Source: Promethearchaeota archaeon (lineage in GTDB: Archaea > Asgardarchaeota > Lokiarchaeia > Sigynarchaeales > SOKP01). Taken from it: DNA of 5,834 nucleotides. This document shows, piece after piece, positions 1 to 5,219 of this stretch. Made by a program: the position numbers and the translations under genes. The first letter of the stretch is position 1, and each line of letters begins with the position of its first letter. Location: positions 1-5,834 of the forward strand of contig JAUWDN010000094.1 of NCBI GenBank assembly GCA_030608765.1, read 5' to 3'. The notes under the pieces were generated by a model that worked only from the letters and a program-made list of their open reading frames with translations, was not told the origin of the DNA and ran no database searches.

Positions 1-1572
1 GACTTTTACCTTATCTCCTTTTACATTTTTCACTTCATTTATAGGAATGACTCCTAAATCGAACAAAATATTTTCAATTATTCTCTCATCAGTTCCTACA
101 GAAATTATGGAGGCTAATCCAAGATTTTTAACCAAACCACAGTTTGGCCCCTCTGGAGTTTCTGCTGGACAAATCTTACCCCATTGGGTGGGATGTAAAT
201 CTCTCGCTTCAAAATGCGGTTGACTTCTACTTAATGGCGATATTACTCTCCTTAAATGACTTAATGTCCCAACATGATTTGTTCTATTCAACAATTGACT
301 AACGCCAGCTTTACCTCCAACCCAGTTGCCTGTTGCTAAAGCATGTCTTATCCTTTCAGTAATTACATCCGCTCTCACAGCAGTTTTGATATTAGGAGCT
401 CTCCCTCGAACAGCGGTACGTTCTAGTTGGTACTTTATGTCTTTTACAAGATTTAAAAAAGCAACTCTAAATAGGGAGGTAAATAATTCACCAGCTAATT
501 TCAATCTTTTATTGGCATAATGATCTTTATCATCAGACTCACGAAGTTTTAAGGCGAGTTCCATAACTTTTTGAGCCATTTGACCTAAATAATAAGCTTT
601 CTTTATTCGATCCTCTTCCGCATTTCCAATATGAGGTAAAAGGTATCTATCTAAAACTTGAAGCGCTCTTCTAATTCGGTAATCCTTTGTTTGCCCAATT
701 GCGACTCTCTTTCCTATATAATCTAAAGCATTTTGTTGAGATTTTTCAGGATCTTTTAATACTTGGATTTCCGAAGCGACATCTATAACTGGAATCAATT
801 CTTTCTGAATATCCTCATTTTCTGAAATGGCTTCAAAAATTTCTCGATCAGAGTGTAACCCTAAAGCACGCATTAAGATCGCAAGCGGAATTTTGCCTGG
901 AACAGAAGGAAACGAGACTCTTAAATTTCCGTCTTTCTTTCTTTCGATAGTTACAGGTGCCCGAAAACCACTTCTCGTAGAAAATACTTTTGCTTGATGT
1001 GTAGCACTTGAACTTCTACTTGCCTCTTCCGCTAAAATTCTATTGGGAGCTAAATCTTCTTGCGTCACCAGTACGCGTTCAGTCCCATTTATTATAAAAT
1101 ATCCACCGGGATCAAGTGGGTCTTCTCCTCGGTTAATTAACTCTTGTTCCGTTAAGTTTTCCAAAGGGCAACGACAACTTTTTAGCATTATAGGTATTTT
1201 ACCAATATAAATATCAAGTGTCTCTTCCGCTTCCTCCCTTTGAGTTCTTTCATCAATAGTTATGGGAGTCATTTCTAATATAATATCCGCAGCATAACTT
1301 AATTCTCGAATTCTAGCCTCAATAGGTGTGATTTCCATCGTGGCACCGTCAGCTTCCCTGACTTTAGGCACACCCACCTTAATTTTTCCAAAACTTATTT
1401 TGAAGCCGGGAATATCAGGCACTACTTCATTCGATTCATCTACTATGCTTTGCATTTCATTTTGAATAAAAATATTATAAGAATCAAGATGTTGACGCAC
1501 TAGACCCTTCTCATCAAATAAGCTTTTTAAAACGACCCATTTATCGTTATTAGATAATCTTTCAGCACTCAT
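1..1572 (-). CDS. rpoB: DNA-directed RNA polymerase subunit B (or B''), N-terminal part, runs off left edge
   Basis: This is the second-largest catalytic subunit of archaeal RNA polymerase, cytoplasmic and part of the transcription core. The frame reads 524 codons without a stop from an ATG at 1572 to the window edge, so the 3' end is missing. Family landmarks appear in order: the protrusion region with PGFKISFGKI (about residues 55-64) and GGYFIINGTERVLVTQE (156-172); the lobe in the 190-350 range; the Rpb2 fork region with HYANKRLKLAGELF (351-364), LLNRTNHVGTLSHLRR (427-442) and WGKICPAETPEGPNCGLVKN (464-483). The frame continues about 40 residues past this last motif. Many euryarchaea split the gene into B'' and B' and other archaea keep it whole (about 1,100 residues); the window ends too early to tell. 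It lies 45 bp downstream of rpoH, the usual archaeal order, and is probably co-transcribed with it. Confidence 0.97.
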   Translation of the reverse strand, partial: MSAERLSNNDKWVVLKSLFDEKGLVRQHLDSYNIFIQNEMQSIVDESNEVVPDIPGFKISFGKIKVGVPKVREADGATMEITPIEARIRELSYAADIILEMTPITIDERTQREEAEETLDIYIGKIPIMLKSCRCPLENLTEQELINRGEDPLDPGGYFIINGTERVLVTQEDLAPNRILAEEASRSSSATHQAKVFSTRSGFRAPVTIERKKDGNLRVSFPSVPGKIPLAILMRALGLHSDREIFEAISENEDIQKELIPVIDVASEIQVLKDPEKSQQNALDYIGKRVAIGQTKDYRIRRALQVLDRYLLPHIGNAEEDRIKKAYYLGQMAQKVMELALKLRESDDKDHYANKRLKLAGELFTSLFRVAFLNLVKDIKYQLERTAVRGRAPNIKTAVRADVITERIRHALATGNWVGGKAGVSQLLNRTNHVGTLSHLRRVISPLSRSQPHFEARDLHPTQWGKICPAETPEGPNCGLVKNLGLASIISVGTDERIIENILFDLGVIPINEVKNVKGDKVKV

Positions 1573-1577
1573 TTTTT

Positions 1578-1581
1578 ACCT
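1578..1581 (-). promoter_or_regulatory. Shine-Dalgarno site of rpoB
   Basis: The minus strand reads AGGT followed by five A residues and then the ATG of rpoB. AGGT matches part of the archaeal GGAGGTGA anti-16S consensus and the spacing is short but workable. It supports the ATG at 1572 as the start, which also fits the usual length of the RpoB N-terminus. Confidence 0.45.
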
Positions 1582-1617
1582 AACCAATTTAATATTAATT
1601 TCAATAAAAGAGATTAA

Positions 1618-1875
1618 TTACACTTTTTCTTTTTTGACATAACGATAATAATTTATGAATTTTACTGTTGTACGAGAATCTCGAACAATCTTAACAATAT
1701 CACCTTCTTTTGCACCAATCGCAATTGCTACTGGATCTTTTTCAAACATTTGAGGTAAATCAGAAATATGTATTTTATATTTTTCTAACAAATTTTGCGA
1801 TTCTTCTTTTGTTAAAAGATAATGTTTGGGAACCAGCTCATGAAGTAGAACATCTATCTTTCTTTTTTTAGTCAA
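1618..1875 (-). CDS. rpoH: DNA-directed RNA polymerase subunit H (Rpb5 C-terminal-like)
   Basis: RpoH is the archaeal counterpart of the C-terminal domain of eukaryotic Rpb5, a small subunit of the RNA polymerase jaw that contacts downstream DNA. The 85-residue product covers the whole family from end to end: DVLLHELVPKH near residues 8-18, the DLPQMFEKDPVAIAIGAKEGDIVKIVRDS stretch in two adjoining blocks (39-67), and the C-terminal YYRYV (about 76-80). The start is a TTG codon rather than ATG; it is chosen because it gives the normal family N-terminus (a few basic residues before IDVL) and has a good ribosome binding site 7 nt upstream. The gene precedes rpoB by 45 bp and probably opens the polymerase operon. 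Apart from the start codon nothing is unusual. Confidence 0.96.
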   Translation of the reverse strand: MTKKRKIDVLLHELVPKHYLLTKEESQNLLEKYKIHISDLPQMFEKDPVAIAIGAKEGDIVKIVRDSRTTVKFINYYRYVKKEKV

Positions 1876-1882
1876 AAAAAAT

Positions 1883-1886
1883 CCTC
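1883..1886 (-). promoter_or_regulatory. Shine-Dalgarno site deciding the TTG start of rpoH
   Basis: The minus strand carries GGAAAGAGGAT. Its GAGG core at 1886-1883 is 7 nt from the TTG at 1875. This is the clearest ribosome binding site in the window and supports the non-ATG start. It also implies that the transcript begins upstream of about 1890, so rpoH is not leaderless. Confidence 0.6.
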
Positions 1887-1951
1887 TTTCCTTACTATAT
1901 TTTTTAAAAGAATATTCGATTTGTAAAAAAATTTTCCATTTTAACTAAATA

Positions 1952-1979
1952 ATTTTCTTGAATTTTATTATAAGAAAAT
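1952..1979. repeat. 8-bp inverted repeat around a TATA-like box
   Basis: ATTTTCTT (1952-1959) and AAGAAAAT (1972-1979) are perfect inverted arms around a 12-nt centre that holds the TATA-like candidate. The repeat begins 13 bp after the methyltransferase stop. It could be a weak terminator hairpin for the cbf5 pair or an operator over the rpoH promoter; base composition makes chance a real alternative. Confidence 0.3.
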
Positions 1980-1992
1980 CAAAATTATTACT

Positions 1993-2631
1993 CTAATTTA
2001 ATAACGTTAGATCAAAAACCCAGTATCCAGATCTCTTACAAATAATCTTGATATCGAATATATTTGAAAAATTGCTATTTATGTATTTTAATACGTATTC
2101 TGCGCCCATTTTTTTTTTAATCACGAATTGAAATAGTCCTTTTGGCTTTAAAAAATAAGGAATCTCTTCACATAACTTGAGAAATTCTCTTCTACCATTG
2201 CGTAAAGGTGGATTCATATAAATTCCATCAAACTTTATGTTTTTTTTTTCAATAGGTTTAAAATAGTTTCCTGATAAAGTAATAACTTTGTTTGTCCTAT
2301 CCAATAAATTATATTTTATATTTTCCCTAGTGCACCAGATTGCTCTTGTATTTATATCAATTAGATAAATTGTGCTTTGAGGTGATTTGTATGCCAACAC
2401 AATTCCAATCGCACCATACCCGCACCCTAGATCGAGTAAAACGCTCTGTTTTTTTGGGACGGTCATGTGCTCAATAAAAACTTTAGTTCCTAAATCTAAT
2501 TTTTTAAATGAAAAAACTCCCGTGATAGTTTTAAAAATAAATAAATGGTGTTTTAAACTTTCTGAAACGGAATAAACTTTAATTTTTACATCTGGGAACT
2601 GAGTAGAATAATGTTGGTTCTTTTGCTTCAT
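1993..2631 (-). CDS. Class I SAM-dependent methyltransferase, RsmC/MJ0882-like (MTS domain)
   Basis: The 212-residue product is a Rossmann-fold methyltransferase. It shows an N-terminal lead-in ending in TGVFSFKKLDLGTKVFIE (about 37-54), motif I DLGCGYGAIG (67-76) for the SAM methionine and ribose, an acidic residue for the SAM ribose hydroxyls in IDIN (D92), and the NPPL motif (140-143) that marks N-methyltransferases acting on an exocyclic amine of a base. The C-terminal SGYWVFDL fits the RsmC-like group. Bacterial RsmC methylates guanine N2 in 16S rRNA; the archaeal target is not established, so RNA methylation is an inference supported by the cbf5 neighbour. I chose the ATG at 2631, 14 bp after the cbf5 stop, because it matches the short N-terminus of archaeal relatives. 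A GTG at 2670 inside cbf5 would add 13 lysine-rich residues. No clear Shine-Dalgarno site is seen for either. Confidence 0.85.
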   Translation of the reverse strand: MKQKNQHYSTQFPDVKIKVYSVSESLKHHLFIFKTITGVFSFKKLDLGTKVFIEHMTVPKKQSVLLDLGCGYGAIGIVLAYKSPQSTIYLIDINTRAIWCTRENIKYNLLDRTNKVITLSGNYFKPIEKKNIKFDGIYMNPPLRNGRREFLKLCEEIPYFLKPKGLFQFVIKKKMGAEYVLKYINSNFSNIFDIKIICKRSGYWVFDLTLLN

Positions 2632-2645
2632 ATTTTTATATTTTC

Positions 2646-3656
2646 TTACTTTTTGTTTATTTCGTTCCACCGAGGATAAATGCCTCGTTCCATAAATATT
2701 TTATTGGTTCTAGCCACAATTCCAGATCTTGCCTTGTAAATCTTCATTGCATTCATTTTAGCAGTACCAAAACCAATTAGCTCTTTTTTAAGCGTCATGT
2801 AAACTATTTGCATATTATTATTGATTCGTGCATCTACATAACACGTTCCAGCAGAAGCTAAATCTGCACCATGACATAAAGCATCAACAGCTGTATCTCT
2901 TACATATATTTTTGGCAAATGTGATACCATTTTTTCCATAGGAGAAATAATTTTTCTCAAATAATAATCGTCACCTTCTTCACAATATATAGAATATGCG
3001 TCTTTTAGATTATGAAGATTTACATGGCTCTCATCTTCTATAAAATTCCCTACTCTAGTTCGCCTTAATTCTAACATATGTGCTCCTGAACATAAAGCTT
3101 CTCCTATATCAAAACATAATTTTCGGATGTAAGTACCTGCTTCGCATCCGACCTTGAATAATACGTGATTCTTATTTACCTCAAGCACTTTAGCATAATA
3201 TATCTCTCTTATTCTCAGTTTTCGAACTACTGATGATTTTATAGGAGGCATTTGATAAATTTTACCCGTGAATATTTTAAATACTTTTTCAATTTTTTTT
3301 AATTTCTCAGGTGTGTGCAAATACATAACTCCTACATATTCTTTACCGGCATACAATAATGCCGACAAAACTCTTGTAGCTTTACCAAGCGCACAAGGTA
3401 ATATTCCAGTAACCTTTGGATCTAAAGTCCCTCCATGTCCTGCGTTATCAATTCCTAAAATCTTGCGGGCCCAAGAGACTACTTCATGGCTTGTTGGGCC
3501 ACTGGGTTTATTTAAATTTATAACACCATATTTTAAGAGGGTTTCTATGTCTCTTTTTTCTGGTTCACACCCATATTCTTCGTTAGTAGTGTCTTGGGAT
3601 TTAATTATTAATTGTTCGGGTTCATCAGATGGTAATTTAAATTCTATATCAACCAT
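2646..3656 (-). CDS. cbf5: tRNA/rRNA pseudouridine synthase Cbf5 (archaeal dyskerin, H/ACA RNP catalytic subunit)
   Basis: Cbf5 converts uridine to pseudouridine in rRNA and tRNA, as the catalytic core of H/ACA guide RNPs with Nop10, L7Ae and Gar1. The 336-residue product has the family's usual length. The N-terminal DKCLD-like part ends in EPEKR (31-35); the TruB catalytic domain starts at GVINLNKPSGPTSHEVV (44-60) and holds the catalytic Asp79 in GHGGTLDP, the conserved Tyr107 (GKEY) and Arg178 in GTYIRKL. A C-terminal PUA domain runs from about residue 250, with HGADLA at 262-267, to about 325. The ATG at 3656 is chosen because the protein then aligns from its first residues with archaeal Cbf5. 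The frame stays open upstream into the tRNA-Lys gene, but that extension is not part of the family. tRNA-Lys lies 143 bp upstream on the same strand and a methyltransferase follows after 14 bp. Confidence 0.97.
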   Translation of the reverse strand: MVDIEFKLPSDEPEQLIIKSQDTTNEEYGCEPEKRDIETLLKYGVINLNKPSGPTSHEVVSWARKILGIDNAGHGGTLDPKVTGILPCALGKATRVLSALLYAGKEYVGVMYLHTPEKLKKIEKVFKIFTGKIYQMPPIKSSVVRKLRIREIYYAKVLEVNKNHVLFKVGCEAGTYIRKLCFDIGEALCSGAHMLELRRTRVGNFIEDESHVNLHNLKDAYSIYCEEGDDYYLRKIISPMEKMVSHLPKIYVRDTAVDALCHGADLASAGTCYVDARINNNMQIVYMTLKKELIGFGTAKMNAMKIYKARSGIVARTNKIFMERGIYPRWNEINKK

Positions 3657-3697
3657 TTTTTTAGCTGTAAGAGAGCTTATTCGTTTTAACGATCTAT

Positions 3698-3708
3698 CTT
3701 TATATTTA
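3698..3708 (-). promoter_or_regulatory. Candidate TATA box for cbf5
   Basis: The minus strand reads TAAATATAAAG, centred near 3703. A start about 26 nt downstream would give a leader of roughly 20 nt before the ATG at 3656. No Shine-Dalgarno site is visible in that leader. Co-transcription from the tRNA-Lys promoter is the alternative. Position and sequence fit, but AT-richness makes this weak. Confidence 0.28.
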
Positions 3709-3773
3709 CCTTTAATGCATACTCGATTAATTATTTCATGCAAAATTTTTCTTTTAAAAATAATTTTTAACTC

Positions 3774-3789
3774 ATTCTTTACAAAGAAT
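3774..3789. repeat. Short inverted repeat just downstream of tRNA-Lys
   Basis: Perfect 7-bp arms ATTCTTT (3774-3780) and AAAGAAT (3783-3789) with a 2-bp centre begin 10 bp past the tRNA-Lys 3' end, after a TTTT run on the minus strand. Two bases make too small a loop for the full stem in RNA, so a symmetric protein-binding site is as likely as a terminator element. Chance cannot be excluded. Confidence 0.3.
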
Positions 3790-3799
3790 AAAATATTAG

Positions 3800-3903
3800 C
3801 GGGCCATGTGGGAATTTCGCACCCGATCTTTTCGAGCGAGCATATCGAACCCACGACCTTCAGGTTAAAAGCCTGCTGCGCTACCTGCCTGCGCTAATGG
3901 CCC
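3800..3903 (-). tRNA. tRNA-Lys(TTT) with a 30-nt T-loop intron
   Basis: The minus strand folds into a complete cloverleaf: acceptor GGGCCAT (3903-3897) with ATGGCCC (3807-3801), D-stem GCGC/GCGC with loop AGGCAGGTA, anticodon stem GCAGG/CCTGA, loop CTTTTAA giving anticodon TTT, variable loop AGGTC, T-stem GTGGG/CCCAC, and discriminator G (3800). The T-loop is interrupted; removing 3814-3843 restores a 7-nt TTCGATT loop and a 74-nt mature tRNA. The CCA end is not encoded. The outer anticodon-stem pair is a G27-A43 mismatch; the remaining stems are fully paired. The exons are 3903-3844 and 3813-3800. An AT-rich region lies upstream, but no TATA box stands out. An 8-bp inverted repeat flanks the gene. 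Confidence 0.95.
3814..3843 (-). other. tRNA-Lys intron at position 59/60 (T-loop) with BHB motif
   Basis: Outer helix GTGGG/CCCAC (the T-stem), central 4-bp helix TTCG (3849-3846) with CGAA (3819-3816), and two 3-nt bulges, ATA (3845-3843) and ATT (3815-3813), form a full bulge-helix-bulge. Cutting each bulge between its second and third base, as archaeal splicing endonuclease does, removes exactly 30 nt and leaves TTCGATT. Inside, TGCTCG (3842-3837) pairs with CGGGTG (3825-3820), three of the six pairs being G-U, closing an 11-nt loop. The exact cut is inferred from the motif. Confidence 0.88.
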
Positions 3904-3965
3904 TGTGCTAATATAATAATAAGATCAAATGTTTTAATTCTTGTTAAAAAGTTAAAATTAAAGTA

Positions 3966-3996
3966 AAATTGTAATGGATAAAATCCATTATAATTT
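3966..3996. terminator. Hairpin 60 bp downstream of thiL, possible terminator
   Basis: TAATGGAT (3972-3979) and ATCCATTA (3983-3990) are perfect arms with an AAA loop. The stem can extend to AAATTG/TAATTT, giving 14 pairs, one of them G-T on the plus strand (A-C on the minus strand). On the minus strand it follows the thiL stop and is followed by T-rich sequence including TTTTT at 3950-3946, so it may end thiL transcription before tRNA-Lys. Archaeal terminators are often only T-runs, so the role is uncertain. The rest of the 3904-4055 spacer shows only AT-rich sequence. Confidence 0.4.
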
Positions 3997-4055
3997 ATAA
4001 CTTTTTCTGTAGTCGTTTCTGTTCTATATTCCTTGAATGTTTTCATTAAGGTAAA

Positions 4056-5072
4056 TTATTTAAAATGTTCATAACCTTGACTCTTTAATTCAATTCTTTT
4101 ACCTTCTTTTAAAAAATAGATTTTTTCCTCAGAAATTACCTTTCCGATCTTAAACAATTTTCCACCCCTCGAATTGATGAATTTTTGAGCCATTTTAAGA
4201 TTTTTGGGGCTGGTCGTAAATAAATGAATAAATTCTTCTCCTCCATTAAAGACTAAATTTTCTAACGAGACATTGTATTCTTTTGAATATTTTATTGAAT
4301 CTTGATGAATTAAATTTTCATTAAATTCAATTTCAAACCCCATTTTAGGATTTGACAGAAGTAAATCTTTTAAAGATTTAGATAACCCATCAGAAGAATC
4401 AATACTCGCCGTTGCTAATTGGTTATCCGCCAAAATAATACCTTCCTTTCCTATATCGTTTGGTTCTAATACACTTTTGATAGCTCTACTATATTTAGGA
4501 AAATCCTTTATTTTCTCTTTTCTATTCAAAATTATGTCAAATCCTACACCAGTTAAGCCAAATTTATTGTTTATTAAAACTAAATCATTTGGTTTTAAAC
4601 CTTTTCGATAAATTATTTTTTTTGGATCCTTAAAACCAAATACAGTCGGATTTATAATAATTTCTTCAGATTTATTAATATCTCCTCCCAGATAATTAAT
4701 ATTCCACAGTTTTACATAATCGATAATTCCTTCAATCAAATATTTAAAATCTATAACTTTTAAATTTTCAGGAAGTCCTAGAGAAATAATGACACCTTGG
4801 GGTTTTACGCCCTTAACAATAAGATCACTTATATTCATAAGGATAGATTTTCGTCCCATCTGATAAAAGGACATTTGTTCTGGAGCATCTGTAGCAGCAT
4901 TGAACATGTCTGAGTTAAGAACGATATCTTTTAGGTTGTCTCCCTCTAAAATTTTAAAGAAAAAAGAATCATCTCTAATTAATTTCCTTCCCGTTTTTTC
5001 AAAAATTAATTCTTCAATAATTCTTATTAATGTTAATTCTCCAATTGAACTAATATAATCGTTATTATTCAT
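4056..5072 (-). CDS. thiL: Thiamine-monophosphate kinase ThiL
   Basis: ThiL phosphorylates thiamine monophosphate with ATP to make the cofactor thiamine pyrophosphate, in the cytoplasm, as the last step of thiamine biosynthesis. The 338-residue product has the AIR-synthase-related (PurM-like) fold and the metal/ATP motifs in order: GEL near residue 11, the acidic pair D34-D35 (here DDSFFF), SDMF (54-57), GRKSILMNISDLIVKG (73-88) with D83, GGD (129-131), DSSDGL (225-230), GGEEF (277-281) and the C-terminal GYEHF (333-337). SDMF and NISDLIVKGVKP resemble the archaeal branch of the family. Length is slightly above the usual 310-330. The ATG at 5072 is supported by the GELTLIRII start typical of ThiL. 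No Shine-Dalgarno site precedes it, and a TATA-like box about 29 bp upstream suggests a leaderless transcript. No other thiamine gene is next to it. Confidence 0.95.
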   Translation of the reverse strand: MNNNDYISSIGELTLIRIIEELIFEKTGRKLIRDDSFFFKILEGDNLKDIVLNSDMFNAATDAPEQMSFYQMGRKSILMNISDLIVKGVKPQGVIISLGLPENLKVIDFKYLIEGIIDYVKLWNINYLGGDINKSEEIIINPTVFGFKDPKKIIYRKGLKPNDLVLINNKFGLTGVGFDIILNRKEKIKDFPKYSRAIKSVLEPNDIGKEGIILADNQLATASIDSSDGLSKSLKDLLLSNPKMGFEIEFNENLIHQDSIKYSKEYNVSLENLVFNGGEEFIHLFTTSPKNLKMAQKFINSRGGKLFKIGKVISEEKIYFLKEGKRIELKSQGYEHFK

Positions 5073-5124
5073 TGGTAAAATTTTATAATTTTCTAATATT
5101 TATAATTAATATATTAAATATTTC
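5073..5124. promoter_or_regulatory. Divergent promoter region between thiL (minus) and tRNA-Thr (plus)
   Basis: This 52-bp AT-rich gap must hold the tRNA-Thr promoter and probably the thiL promoter. The minus strand has TTATAAATA (5105-5097), centred about 29 bp before the thiL ATG, which fits a near-leaderless start. The plus strand has TTTATAATT (5099-5107), centred about 22 bp before the mature tRNA 5' end. The two candidate boxes overlap, so one AT-rich core may serve both directions. BRE elements are not clear. Confidence 0.45.
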
Positions 5125-5215
5125 GCCTTTGTGGCTTAGTCGTAGAGCGACTGATTCGTAAAATCAACTGGTTCGAATCATCAGTAGGCCGGGGGTTCAA
5201 CTCCCCCCAGAGGCT
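5125..5215 (+). tRNA. tRNA-Thr(CGT) with a 19-nt anticodon-loop intron
   Basis: This is the only plus-strand gene seen. The cloverleaf has acceptor GCCTTTG (5125-5131) with CAGAGGC (5208-5214), D-stem GCTT/GAGC, anticodon stem ACTGA (5150-5154) with TCAGT (5181-5185), loop TTCGTAA giving anticodon CGT after splicing, variable loop AGGCC, T-stem GGGGG/CCCCC, T-loop TTCAACT, and discriminator T. Mature length is 72 nt and CCA is not encoded. The D-loop is short (AGTCGTA) and has C where the first of the two conserved G residues would be. It reads ACG codons. Its 3' end is 4 bp from the GTPase stop codon on the opposite strand, so the two genes converge. Confidence 0.94.
5161..5179 (+). other. 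tRNA-Thr intron at the canonical 37/38 site with BHB motif
   Basis: The anticodon stem ACTGA/TCAGT is the outer helix, TTCG (5155-5158) pairs with CGAA (5174-5177) as the 4-bp central helix, and TAA (5159-5161) and TCA (5178-5180) are the 3-nt bulges. Cuts between the second and third bulge bases remove 19 nt and leave the 7-nt loop TTCGTAA. The inner helix is weak (AAT with GTT). The intron contains GGTTCGAATC, which looks like a tRNA T-arm and could mislead a quick reading of the gene. Confidence 0.88.
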
Positions 5216-5219
5216 CTAT

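Larger units (their letters stand above)
1876..1992 (-). promoter_or_regulatory. Spacer between the methyltransferase gene and rpoH; possible promoter of rpoH-rpoB
   Basis: This 117-bp AT-rich spacer separates the cbf5 pair from the polymerase operon. On the minus strand it contains a TATA-like stretch TTATAATAAA (1973-1964), which would place a transcription start near 1942 and leave a leader of about 65 nt that includes the rpoH Shine-Dalgarno site. A run of seven T residues (1931-1925) could end transcription from upstream, and an 8-bp palindrome GAATATTC lies at 1910-1917. The whole segment is so AT-rich that TATA-like strings are expected by chance, so no single element is certain. Confidence 0.3.
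3793..3914. repeat. Perfect 8-bp inverted repeat flanking the tRNA-Lys gene
   Basis: ATATTAGC at 3793-3800 and GCTAATAT at 3907-3914 are exact inverted arms on either side of the tRNA. In a precursor they would pair and stack on the 7-bp acceptor stem, leaving only a 3-nt ACA bulge (minus strand 3906-3904) on the 5' side at the RNase P cleavage point. The right arm's partner includes the discriminator G. Confidence 0.6.

Noticed and set aside
326..520. Plus-strand open frame of 64 codons inside rpoB
   Set aside because: It is antisense to conserved RpoB sequence and has no recognisable domain or ribosome site.
2387..2575. Plus-strand open frame of 62 codons inside the methyltransferase gene
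   Set aside because: It is antisense to motif I of the methyltransferase; no features of a real gene.
2632..2670. GTG at 2670 as the methyltransferase start, overlapping cbf5 by 25 bp
   Set aside because: It adds 13 lysine/arginine-rich residues not expected in the family; the ATG at 2631 with a 14-bp gap fits better, though the overlap cannot be excluded.
3268..3897. Long plus-strand open frame (209 codons) opposite cbf5 and tRNA-Lys
   Set aside because: It lies antisense to a certain cbf5 and runs through the tRNA gene; its translation matches no family motif and has no ribosome binding site. It is a shadow of the cbf5 frame.
3793..3914. A BHB at the ends of tRNA-Lys, as in split or permuted tRNA genes
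   Set aside because: Only one 3-nt bulge is present and both halves are in normal order, so there is no second bulge 4 bp away and no need for trans-splicing or permutation.
5170..5180. GGTTCGAATC string as the T-arm of a minimal or truncated tRNA
   Set aside because: The true T-arm GGGGG-TTCAACT-CCCCC lies downstream and pairs with a complete cloverleaf; the string is inside the intron and forms part of the BHB.
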